Part shown: positions 1 through 5,177 of the stretch, piece by piece
How the letters are laid out: each line of letters begins with the position of its first letter
How positions within the stretch are numbered: the first letter of the stretch is position 1
Source: 2-01-FULL-39-10-A sp964525395
GTDB lineage: Bacteria > Patescibacteriota > Microgenomatia > Levybacterales > UBA12049
Direction: 5' to 3'
Assembly: GCA_964525395.1 (NCBI GenBank)
Contig: CAZGGU010000032.1
Span: forward strand, 1-6,514
Length of the DNA: 6,514 nt
Notes under the pieces: generated by a model
What the model saw: only the letters and a program-made list of their open reading frames with translations
What the model was told of the DNA's origin: nothing
Databases searched by the model: none
Made by a program: the position numbers and the translations under genes

Positions 1-48
1 TATATGATTGTTGAGGATATATTTAATCGTTGGCTTGAACATAATTAA
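1..48 (+). CDS. C-terminal end of an unidentified protein (partial)
   Basis: Frame 1 is open from the window edge to a TAA at 46-48 and encodes YMIVEDIFNRWLEHN. The other two forward frames hit stops within the first 15 bases. The pattern of hydrophobic and charged residues is compatible with a terminal helix of a real protein. The gene would converge on the leftward gene that ends at 67, leaving an 18-bp gap. With only 15 residues visible, no family can be named, and a chance open stretch is possible. Confidence 0.4.
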   Translation, partial: YMIVEDIFNRWLEHN

Positions 49-66
49 ATTATACCAGAATAATGG

Positions 67-732
67 TTATCTTCGCTTGCGACGGTTATTTTTTTCCTCA
101 ATTGCATGAGCAGCAATTCTAGCGATTGAAGCAAATGTATCAGCAAAAAAAGGGTATTTTCCATTCGGATTTAGTAGAACCGAGGCTGAAGTTATGGGCA
201 TTTCTGCAATTTCAGCATAAGTTGGCCAACTACCTCTATCATCGCGCTTATCTTCCCTGTTCCTAACTGTAACTTTAACATTACCATTTTTATAAATTAT
301 AATATCTAAAAATCTTTCAAATTCATCAAAAAATTCTCCTGTCTGTCCAATACCTTGAATTCCCTTCACTTCAAGCTCAAAGTCATCTGCTTCTGCTCCT
401 TTGAGTAATTCACCTTCTGGTGCGTATAGTTGTGCTGAAAAAGAGTGTTGCTCAGGATTAGGCTTATTGAGAAAGGTGTTGGTCATTAAATAAAAATGAT
501 CACCAACAAATGCACTCATCTCTCCCCCTCCTGCGCTCGGGAATCTTAGCGGATGCATATATTCATAGTCTGTCATATTCAGCTGTAATTTCCAGTCGTG
601 ATTATTTTGAATACGAATAATATTTAAGGTATTTCCTGATCCATCGGAGCTTGGGATTCCTTCTATACCCTTTGGAGATGCAAATATGCCATCTTTTTCA
701 ATTACACCTTCGGGTAAATTTCTTTCAGTCAT
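67..732 (-). CDS. hypothetical protein, 221 aa, no recognised family
   Basis: I do not recognise this protein. It has no signal peptide, no hydrophobic membrane segment and no cysteine, so it looks soluble and cytoplasmic. The middle (residues about 36-160) alternates hydrophobic and polar residues, as in a beta-rich domain, and includes LNIIRIQNNHDWKLQLNM at 36-53 and FLDIIIYKNGNVKVTVRN at 141-158. The tail at 196-221 looks helical and ends in a very basic run, KNNRRKRR, which might bind nucleic acid or a partner. The start is 7 bp after the stop of the 69-aa gene. A possible ribosome site, AAGG (complement of 743-746), overlaps the end of that gene. The two genes therefore very likely form one transcript from the promoter at 956-964. 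The pairing suggests a joint role, but nothing in the sequence reveals it. Confidence 0.8.
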   Translation of the reverse strand: MTERNLPEGVIEKDGIFASPKGIEGIPSSDGSGNTLNIIRIQNNHDWKLQLNMTDYEYMHPLRFPSAGGGEMSAFVGDHFYLMTNTFLNKPNPEQHSFSAQLYAPEGELLKGAEADDFELEVKGIQGIGQTGEFFDEFERFLDIIIYKNGNVKVTVRNREDKRDDRGSWPTYAEIAEMPITSASVLLNPNGKYPFFADTFASIARIAAHAIEEKNNRRKRR

Positions 733-739
733 ATATAAT

Positions 740-949
740 TTACCTTACGCCTCGTGAGGGGGTTTCGCCGGAGAAAGCGTTAGTTTTTTGATAAGGCATG
801 TCCTCACGTCCGGCTTGAGCTCTGTCTCTCATTCTTGCCATCTCATCAAAAACTTCCCTAGGAACAATAATAGTTAATTTGGTATTGGTTGGCACATTGG
901 TGGTTTCAGGTGTGTCAACAATTTCTTTAACTCTGTGTTCAATATTCAT
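740..949 (-). CDS. small hypothetical protein, 69 aa
   Basis: No confident family. Residues 24-44, around KLTIIVPREVFDEMARMRDR, read as a beta strand followed by an amphipathic helix. This resembles the first half of a ribbon-helix-helix (CopG/Arc-like) DNA-binding fold. The second helix of that fold is not evident: residues 45-69 are polar and look disordered. It may be a reduced regulator or simply a small unrelated protein. It is the first gene of a two-gene leftward unit, followed 7 bp later by the 221-aa gene. A perfect extended -10 element ends 6 nt before the ATG. That promoter supports both the reality of the gene and this start, and it implies a leaderless message. Confidence 0.65.
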   Translation of the reverse strand: MNIEHRVKEIVDTPETTNVPTNTKLTIIVPREVFDEMARMRDRAQAGREDMPYQKTNAFSGETPSRGVR

Positions 950-955
950 GCTGGA

Positions 956-964
956 ATTATAGCA
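956..964 (-). promoter_or_regulatory. extended -10 promoter of the 69-aa/221-aa gene pair
   Basis: The complement reads TGCTATAAT, a perfect sigma70-type -10 hexamer with the TGn extension. It ends 6 nt before the ATG at 949. Transcription normally starts about 7 nt after the hexamer, which puts the first base of the mRNA at or next to the A of the ATG, so the message is predicted to be leaderless. No good -35 is seen at 16-18 nt, which is usual for extended -10 promoters. Confidence 0.65.
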
Positions 965-998
965 CTTTGCGTAAATATTGACTATAGGGCCTTTCTGT

Positions 999-1028
999 TT
1001 GATTTTAATCTCCTGAGAATGGTAAAAT
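999..1028 (+). promoter_or_regulatory. candidate rightward promoter upstream of tRNA-Arg
   Basis: TTGATT (999-1004), an 18-nt spacer and TAAAAT (1023-1028) preceded by TG (1020-1021) form a plausible sigma70 promoter with an extended -10. The predicted start is near 1035, leaving a leader of about 140 nt before the tRNA. This is long but possible if the leader is processed. A weaker alternative -10, TATTAT at 1121-1126, lies closer to the tRNA but lacks a clear -35. Apart from this and the hairpin at 1144-1170, the 226-bp gap between 949 and 1176 shows no gene. Confidence 0.35.
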
Positions 1029-1143
1029 ACGGTTGTTGAATCTTAAACAATGTGTTTTTAGATTAGACACGATTAATAACTTAAAGCTAATAAAATCAGT
1101 GGATTATGTTCAGTTGATTTTATTATCTTTGAAGGAAAATCGT

Positions 1144-1170
1144 TGGGAAAAAACCTTCGGTTTTGTCCCA
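1144..1170 (+). other. strong hairpin immediately 5' of tRNA-Arg
   Basis: The two arms pair over 12 positions with a single A-G mismatch (1149/1165) and close on a 3-nt loop, TTC (1156-1158). The base is TGGGA (1144-1148) paired with TCCCA (1166-1170). The hairpin ends 5 nt before the first base of the tRNA. There is no T-run after it on either strand, so it is not a classical intrinsic terminator. It could be a feature of the tRNA precursor that guides 5' processing, or a barrier between transcription units. The pairing is visible in the sequence; the function is unknown. Confidence 0.6.
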
Positions 1171-1175
1171 TATCC

Positions 1176-1248
1176 GCGCCCGTAGCTCAACGGATAGAGC
1201 ACATCGGTTCTAACGATTAGGTTGGGGGTTCGATTCCCTCCGGGCGTA
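1176..1248 (+). tRNA. tRNA-Arg (anticodon UCU)
   Basis: The cloverleaf is complete. The acceptor stem pairs 1176-1182 with 1241-1247, with a G1-U72 wobble. The D arm is GCTC/GAGC (1185-1188/1197-1200) around a loop containing GG. The anticodon arm is 1202-1218 with loop GTTCTAA, placing anticodon TCT at 1209-1211 with T33 before it and A37 after it. The variable loop has 5 nt. The T arm is 1224-1240 with loop TTCGATT. The discriminator is A1248. Base pair 27/43 is a C-T mismatch. CCA is not encoded (the next bases are CAA), so a CCA-adding enzyme is required. The 3' part from G57 onward is repeated at 1629-1646, beyond the GIY-YIG gene. The copy here keeps G71, which pairs with C2, so it is the functional one. 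Confidence 0.95.
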
Positions 1249-1249
1249 C
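1232..1249 (+). repeat. left direct repeat: tRNA-Arg 3' end (att-like)
   Basis: The segment reads GATTCCCTCCGGGC, then G, then TAC. It runs from tRNA position 57 in the T loop through discriminator A73 plus one base. It matches 1629-1646 at 17 of 18 positions, the first 14 being identical. This part of a tRNA is where tyrosine-recombinase elements commonly place their crossover site. Confidence 0.75.
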
Positions 1250-1327
1250 AAGGTACCATTCGGTACCTTGCTCTTGGCAAGAAGAGTAAGGTGAATGGTA
1301 ACGTAGCCGGGCATCGAATGGTGCCCG
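1249..1327 (+). ncRNA. three-hairpin structured leader between the tRNA and the GIY-YIG gene
   Basis: Three hairpins follow one another. A is 1249-1257 with 1262-1270, 9 perfect pairs with loop ATTC. B is 1271-1275 with 1282-1286, 5 pairs with loop GGCAAG, directly abutting A so that the two could stack. C is 1308-1315 with 1320-1327, 8 pairs including one T-G wobble, with loop GAAT. The loops of A and C are exact complements, so a kissing interaction is possible. None is followed by a T-run, so they are not terminators. GC content over 1251-1350 is about 52%, twice that of the start of the ORF behind it. The RNA is probably co-transcribed with the tRNA and the nuclease gene. It may be a processing, expression-control or mobility element. 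No known family is recognised. Confidence 0.5.
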
Positions 1328-1360
1328 ACAAAGCCAGATGCCGTATGGTTAGTGGGCAGT

Positions 1361-1624
1361 ATGACTTTTTATTACGTCTATATTCTTCATAATCCATCCT
1401 TAGATTTTCTTTACATCGGATATTCCACTAATTTAAGAAGCAGAATTACAATTCATAATTCAGGAAAAGTTAAATCAACCAAGCACTACATTCCTCTCAA
1501 GTTAATTCATTATGAGGCTTATTCAAATATTTATGATGCAAAGAGACGTGAAAAATATTTGAAGACGAATAAAGGAAAAACTACAATTAAGACAATGCTT
1601 AACGTTTACTTTGAGAACTTGTGA
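1361..1624 (+). CDS. small GIY-YIG nuclease-domain protein (87 aa)
   Basis: A single-domain GIY-YIG protein of the short UPF0213/YhbQ-like type. This fold cuts DNA using a tyrosine, an arginine and a metal-binding glutamate. Visible motifs are VYI at 6-8 (the GIY position), YIG at 18-20, the arginine segment NLRSR at 24-28, H32-N33, and the helix RREKYLK at 62-68, whose E64 is the likely metal ligand. NKGK at 70-73 closes the core. All key positions are present, so activity is plausible. The ATG at 1361 is chosen because family members begin with a short MxxYYVYIL-type segment. The GTG at 1352 would add three residues, and the AGTGGGC around it may instead be part of the leader. The gene lies 112 nt after the tRNA and ends 4 nt before the duplicated tRNA end. 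This suggests a homing or site-specific role rather than housekeeping repair. Confidence 0.88.
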   Translation: MTFYYVYILHNPSLDFLYIGYSTNLRSRITIHNSGKVKSTKHYIPLKLIHYEAYSNIYDAKRREKYLKTNKGKTTIKTMLNVYFENL

Positions 1625-1628
1625 CTGA

Positions 1629-1646
1629 GATTCCCTCCGGGCTTAC
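1629..1646 (+). repeat. right direct repeat: second copy of the tRNA-Arg 3' end
   Basis: Identical to 1232-1245 over 14 bases, then T instead of G (tRNA position 71), then TAC again. The T would break the 2-71 acceptor pair, so this copy could not serve in a functional tRNA. That fits a relic freed from selection after an insertion. Its last base is also the G of the TAG stop codon of the leftward Nudix-like gene, so before insertion the tRNA and that gene would have been tail to tail. Confidence 0.7.
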
Positions 1647-2788
1647 TAAATATTTTTGGATATTAATCCTACTCTTTCAAGCTCTGAGGTGATATCAGGA
1701 AGTCCTTGATCCTGAGGTAAATATGCTGGATCGTATCCGCTAACATGTCTTGGAGGTTTATTTTCAGGTTTTTGATCAATAAGATCTGGATTAGCTTGCC
1801 AATGTTCTCTTACTCGTCTGTTGATGTCTTCATAATTAATTCTAATTGCAGTTTCAAGTCTACTCATCCAAGCTTTGGCAGCTTCTAGTCCATCCCTTTC
1901 AAGTACAAGGTTGTAACCGGCGGCAGTAAAGGCTGCAGAATGGGTAGGAGGTAGGGGGCATTGAACTTCAGTAAGTAGTTTGTAGATTGCTTCGGGTGTT
2001 CCATCAATAACGAAATATTTGCCTTCGAAATTAAAGTCATCGTTTGGTAATTTTTCTTTGGCTCTTCTTTCTACCATTTCCCTGACTTGCTCAGTAGATA
2101 TATTTAGTTTTCCAAAAAGTAAAAATTCATCATGAATTTTTATCTTATCTTTTGCAATCCCAGAAATAATATTAGCTTCAATAGCTTCATCTGGAATTCC
2201 AAGCTCTTCTTGTAGTTCTTTAGTTAAATTATTATTCACGCCCTCAGTAGTTAGCGGCTTCATTACTGGGCCAATGCGTACGCCATCCAGCATTCCGGCA
2301 ACACTGGCTCCTGGAATGTCTCCATATAGACGGTTTTTTTCACTTCTGTGTTGAAGTATTATTTTATGGCCTCCATCTGCTTCAGTAGTTAGTAGTATTC
2401 CAGCAGTTGCAGCAGGATTTGAAATACTTAGCGAGTCCACTGATTCAGTCGAATCGCTAATAGCGATGTACGTTGGAAAAGTGACTGGTATTGTGTCCAC
2501 AGTGATTACATTGCCATCTGGCCGAGGATTTCTGATTCCTAGTTTAGGCTCAAAACCGGGTCCCACCCTAAATTCTAGAGGTTCTTTATCTCTTTCTGTT
2601 CTAATTCTTCTTGCTTCAGGAAGTGGCGTATTGGGAGCATGACGCATTAAAGATTTATCTGTTTGGATTTGTAATCCTTCGGGAGAAGTAGGTAGAAATT
2701 CAATTGTAAAAACCCCAGCATCGAAAAGTGGAGTTGTCTCAACTTGTTTTTCGATATCAGGCTTAGATTGTTCACTCATTGGCTCCAT
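1646..2788 (-). CDS. large Nudix-fold protein, 380 aa
   Basis: The central part carries Nudix features: AATAGILLTT (126-135) as an opening strand, GDIPGASVAG (156-165) as the glycine loop, and KELQEELGI (190-198), which fits the REUXEEXGU core of the Nudix box with K for R. Nudix hydrolases split nucleoside diphosphates linked to another group, using Mg2+ held by the EE pair. Here about 30 residues separate the first glycine from the core, instead of the usual 13 or so, so the box is stretched. Substrate and even activity are uncertain. The protein is more than twice the usual 130-200 aa: about 120 N-terminal residues are unassigned, and a helical C-terminal part (265-335) is followed by a Pro-rich tail. 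Two starts are possible. M1 at 2788 has a promoter about 10 nt upstream. M4 at 2779 has GGAG only 3 nt before it. It is the third gene of the leftward cluster, 35 nt after the HAD gene. Confidence 0.75.
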   Translation of the reverse strand: MEPMSEQSKPDIEKQVETTPLFDAGVFTIEFLPTSPEGLQIQTDKSLMRHAPNTPLPEARRIRTERDKEPLEFRVGPGFEPKLGIRNPRPDGNVITVDTIPVTFPTYIAISDSTESVDSLSISNPAATAGILLTTEADGGHKIILQHRSEKNRLYGDIPGASVAGMLDGVRIGPVMKPLTTEGVNNNLTKELQEELGIPDEAIEANIISGIAKDKIKIHDEFLLFGKLNISTEQVREMVERRAKEKLPNDDFNFEGKYFVIDGTPEAIYKLLTEVQCPLPPTHSAAFTAAGYNLVLERDGLEAAKAWMSRLETAIRINYEDINRRVREHWQANPDLIDQKPENKPPRHVSGYDPAYLPQDQGLPDITSELERVGLISKNI

Positions 2789-2798
2789 TTATAGTTAA

Positions 2799-2827
2799 AT
2801 TGTGGTGTAATTTAAGAAGTTTGTCAA
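2799..2827 (-). promoter_or_regulatory. candidate internal promoter for the Nudix-like gene
   Basis: On the complement, a perfect TTGACA (2827-2822) overlaps the end of the HAD gene. It is followed after exactly 17 nt by CACAAT (2804-2799, four of six consensus bases). The predicted start near 2792 is about 4 nt before the ATG at 2788, again a nearly leaderless message. If active, the Nudix-like gene can be expressed apart from the two genes upstream. Confidence 0.4.
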
Positions 2828-3498
2828 CTTAATGTCTTCAAAAAATTTTCTAATCTTCCTACCTCTTCGTTATCAATGTGATTAATATGAAATGTTTGCC
2901 AACCTAGATTTTTCGGCGTTTCGATATCTTGTTCCAAGCTATCTCCAACCATAAGTATTTCTTCAGGTATGCATTTTGATTTTTCTTGAGCAAGCTTAAA
3001 AATTCTTTCATCTGGTTTAGAAAATTCCATACCCCCTGAGGTAATTATTAAATCAGGTTCGATTAAATCAATAAGATTTATTTTTGTAATTTTTTGAATT
3101 TGTTGTTCGCGATCACCATTGGAAATAATTCCTATTTTGATATTTTGTTTTTTTAAATTATTGATAAGAGTCAAGATGCCACTGAAAATTTCCCAATTTT
3201 CTTCATATTTTTTTAAATACTCCTGGAAAATTTCTGCTGCTTCGGTGTGATCGATGACCTTTCCATAAAAATTCCAAACATCAATTATTCTTTGGTTTCT
3301 CTGCTGCTCGAAATTTAATTTCTTTTCTTCAAAAAGTTTCCAATTCTTTTTAGTTTCTTTTATCCAAATTTCTTCAAATTCTTTTTGATCTACATCTGGA
3401 AAATATTGAGATTGAATGCTTAATAGTGCTTTTTGTTCTGCTCCTTTATGATTAAGGAGTGTATTATCTATGTCGAAAAAAATTGTTTTTATTTTCAT
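2824..3498 (-). CDS. HAD-superfamily phosphatase, YjjG-like (224 aa)
   Basis: All four HAD motifs are present: DIDNTL at 9-14 (nucleophile D9, acid/base D11), ISNG at 125-128 (S126), the lysine in KPDERIF at 161-167 (K161), and GDSLEQD at 185-191 (D186 and D191 for Mg2+). A helical cap lies between motifs I and II (about residues 17-100), which is subclass I. Length and motif style fit the YjjG/2-haloacid-dehalogenase-like group, whose members often dephosphorylate nucleoside monophosphates or small metabolites; the substrate here is unknown. The ATG overlaps the stop of the sulfotransferase gene as ATGA (3495-3498), and no ribosome site is visible. Translation is therefore probably coupled to that gene. 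Sulfotransferases release 3',5'-ADP, so a phosphatase acting on nucleotide by-products would make sense, but this is inference only. Confidence 0.9.
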   Translation of the reverse strand: MKIKTIFFDIDNTLLNHKGAEQKALLSIQSQYFPDVDQKEFEEIWIKETKKNWKLFEEKKLNFEQQRNQRIIDVWNFYGKVIDHTEAAEIFQEYLKKYEENWEIFSGILTLINNLKKQNIKIGIISNGDREQQIQKITKINLIDLIEPDLIITSGGMEFSKPDERIFKLAQEKSKCIPEEILMVGDSLEQDIETPKNLGWQTFHINHIDNEEVGRLENFLKTLS

Positions 3499-5114
3499 AT
3501 GTTGTTGATCATCTGAAATAATTTTTCATTCTGTTCCGCAGTACTATAATGAGAATTATTAGTTAAAAAGTCAATTATGTCTTTGATTTTTGTTTTAAAT
3601 TCGTTTTCTCCAAGGCTAGCCTGATCTTTATTAAAAACGACTCGTATTCCTAGTCCACTTGTCCCAAGCCAGTAAGGTCTAGGTGTGGGGATAATGGGTA
3701 AATCCGTAGGATGGTTCCAAGGTCTCCCGGCTCGATTTCTTGCATGTGGACCAACCCCATCTCTTAACCAGATTGCCTGATGGGTAGATGAATCATAAAT
3801 TCCCTTTTCATCTGGCTTTCCTGCTTTTACATCATGAAGGGTGTAGTCAATTTCAGAATTTTCATTATAAAAATAGTTATACCACTCATCAGTTGTAGGC
3901 AGTCTGCCTCCGCACCAATCAGCATATAAAGATGCTCCAATCCAATTGACGAAATTTACAGGTTTTTCTTCACTGCCTGCTTCAATGAGAATTTCATCTT
4001 CCTCTTGCCTGATTTTTCCTTCAGAGCGGTCATTATAAAAAAGCGGAACACCTCCAATTGAAAGCGGAAAATTATTTTCTATTAGCCAATCTAAAAATTG
4101 TGCATACTCCTCGTTAGTAGTCAGCGTAGGAGAAGTGTATAATTCAGCAGAAGTCTGTACGGCTTCGTTTCTTGTTTTCATTACTGCCTGAGTTCTAGAA
4201 ACTTCCCATACAGGAAGAGTATCAGCCTTATCTTTGGGAGAAGGCATGATTCTAATGTTGCTTCCTTCGACAGGTTCTAAGTCAATTCCTGCTTCTTTCA
4301 TGACAGCCCTGATGTCTGCCTCTTCCCTGCTGGAGAGAATTTCCATAAAAGGTAGTAAATGTTCTCTGGATCTATAAGTACTATAAGGGCTATTACCACG
4401 ACTTTTGGTGGTTTTTTCAATTATTAATCTTTCAGTTTCTGGAGTATAAGGTAAACCTAGTAATTCAATTATTTCTCTAAAGCTAATCAATGGGTCGTTC
4501 ACTAGTTCTTCATATCGAGCTTTTATAACGTCTTGATCATGAGTGGCTCTAGCAATTTCAGAAATACCAATTGCATAATACACGGCGAGTTTTCTTATAG
4601 GCGAAAGTTTTCCGCTTTTATCAAATAGACCATCATAAAGTGAAGCAAGACCAGGTGTAGATTCCACTGTGGTTTGAAACTGAGCAAGTCTTTGATTAAA
4701 ATCCCAGTCATCATATAGTCCCCATCTGCGATAAGAAGCGATTGAAGCTCTGGGATCCCTAGAAACTACTAAAGTTTTAAATTGAGCGCTTTTTAATAGC
4801 CAGTCAGCATAAAGAAAATCCGTTTCTTTTACGAGTTTGTCCCCTTCGTTCACCCATTCGATAAAACTTCTTGTAAGTAAAGATTGGTATGGTTTGTCGC
4901 GAAGTTCTGTATGGCCGAATTCTTCTGAGACTTGATCACGGGATGAATAATTCCAAGGATTTAGAGGGTTTTGTGGGTCTTTATCATTATGGAGCCCTAG
5001 GGGTTCGCTTACTGCTGCATCATAAAGAGGAGCAAGCGTACTTTCAACCCAATTAGTCCCCGACCTCTTCATGCCGAGGATTAAGGCAGATTTGTCTTTC
5101 TCTACGCCTGACAT
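3495..5114 (-). CDS. sulfotransferase fused to an FGE/SUMF1-like domain (539 aa)
   Basis: Residues 9-280 form a sulfotransferase domain. LILGMKRSGTNW (11-22) is the 5'-phosphosulfate-binding loop, and VSRDPRASIASYRRW (117-131) is the 3'-phosphate motif with R119 and S127 spaced as in the family. It should move sulfate from PAPS to an unknown acceptor. Residues about 300-495 match the formylglycine-generating-enzyme-like, C-type-lectin-type fold: TTNEEYAQFLDW (332-343), VNWIGASLYADWCGGRLPTT (389-408) followed by DEWY, and GLGIRVVF (487-494). The only cysteine in the whole protein is C401, so the copper-binding cysteine pair of true FGE is absent and the domain is more likely for binding. About 45 helical residues follow. 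There is no signal peptide, so it is probably cytoplasmic. The P-loop lies only 11 residues from the ATG, and an extended -10 ends 11 nt upstream; both support this start. It is the first gene of a cluster with the HAD and Nudix genes. Confidence 0.85.
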   Translation of the reverse strand: MSGVEKDKSALILGMKRSGTNWVESTLAPLYDAAVSEPLGLHNDKDPQNPLNPWNYSSRDQVSEEFGHTELRDKPYQSLLTRSFIEWVNEGDKLVKETDFLYADWLLKSAQFKTLVVSRDPRASIASYRRWGLYDDWDFNQRLAQFQTTVESTPGLASLYDGLFDKSGKLSPIRKLAVYYAIGISEIARATHDQDVIKARYEELVNDPLISFREIIELLGLPYTPETERLIIEKTTKSRGNSPYSTYRSREHLLPFMEILSSREEADIRAVMKEAGIDLEPVEGSNIRIMPSPKDKADTLPVWEVSRTQAVMKTRNEAVQTSAELYTSPTLTTNEEYAQFLDWLIENNFPLSIGGVPLFYNDRSEGKIRQEEDEILIEAGSEEKPVNFVNWIGASLYADWCGGRLPTTDEWYNYFYNENSEIDYTLHDVKAGKPDEKGIYDSSTHQAIWLRDGVGPHARNRAGRPWNHPTDLPIIPTPRPYWLGTSGLGIRVVFNKDQASLGENEFKTKIKDIIDFLTNNSHYSTAEQNEKLFQMINNI

Positions 5115-5125
5115 TCTGGTTAACG

Positions 5126-5134
5126 ATTATAGCA
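5126..5134 (-). promoter_or_regulatory. extended -10 promoter of the sulfotransferase cluster
   Basis: The complement reads TGCTATAAT, a perfect extended -10 ending 11 nt before the ATG at 5114. The mRNA leader should be only a few bases, and no ribosome site is present in it. There is no convincing -35. It lies back to back with the methyltransferase promoter, and the 10-bp sequence CTGCTATAAT occurs on both strands. Confidence 0.65.
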
Positions 5135-5137
5135 GAT

Positions 5138-5167
5138 TTGAAGCAGGCGTGAGGCAACTGCTATAAT
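5138..5167 (+). promoter_or_regulatory. promoter of the methyltransferase gene
   Basis: TTGAAG (5138-5143), an 18-nt spacer and a perfect TATAAT (5162-5167) preceded by TG (5159-5160). Transcription should begin near 5174, about 4 nt before the ATG at 5178. The GGGG at 5171-5174 would then be mostly outside the message and unable to act as a ribosome site. The -35 lies within the region used by the divergent sulfotransferase promoter, so the two should compete for polymerase. Confidence 0.65.
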
Positions 5168-5177
5168 TTCGGGGAAT

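Larger units (their letters stand above)
1232..1646 (+). mobile_element. putative minimal GIY-YIG element inserted at the tRNA-Arg 3' end
   Basis: The interval is bounded by direct copies of the tRNA T-loop-to-3'-end sequence at 1232-1249 and 1629-1646. It contains only two things: a GC-rich leader that folds into three hairpins (1249-1327) and a GIY-YIG nuclease gene (1361-1624). The stop codon of that gene lies 4 nt before the right copy. No integrase, transposase or resolvase is present. The unit resembles a homing-type element or a non-autonomous insertion that duplicates the end of its tRNA target and so leaves the tRNA intact. The repeat and layout are seen directly; mobility is inferred. 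Confidence 0.55.

Noticed and set aside
41..53. ATAATTAAATTAT palindrome between the first two genes
   Set aside because: A weak AT-only pairing with a one-base centre; too unstable to be called a terminator or operator.
1249..1270. Hairpin after the tRNA as an intrinsic terminator
   Set aside because: The stem is strong but is followed by CTCTTGGCAA, not a T-run, and a gene on the same strand continues behind it.
1352..1360. GTG at 1352 as the start of the GIY-YIG gene
   Set aside because: It adds only three residues (MGS) not typical of the family; the ATG at 1361 gives the usual short N-terminus.
1110..1397. A 95-aa open frame on the minus strand containing GGNRTPNLIVRTDVLYPLSY
   Set aside because: This peptide is the antisense translation of tRNA-Arg, a well-known false protein in databases. 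It overlaps the tRNA and the start of the GIY-YIG gene.
1629..1646. Right copy as a second, truncated tRNA gene with its own 5' part
   Set aside because: No D arm or anticodon arm precedes it; the upstream sequence is the GIY-YIG reading frame.
3495..5114. FGE-like domain as the variable protein of a diversity-generating retroelement
   Set aside because: No reverse transcriptase or template repeat is in the window, the region before RVVF is not rich in adenine-mutable AAC codons, and about 45 residues follow the domain, whereas variable regions usually sit at the very end.
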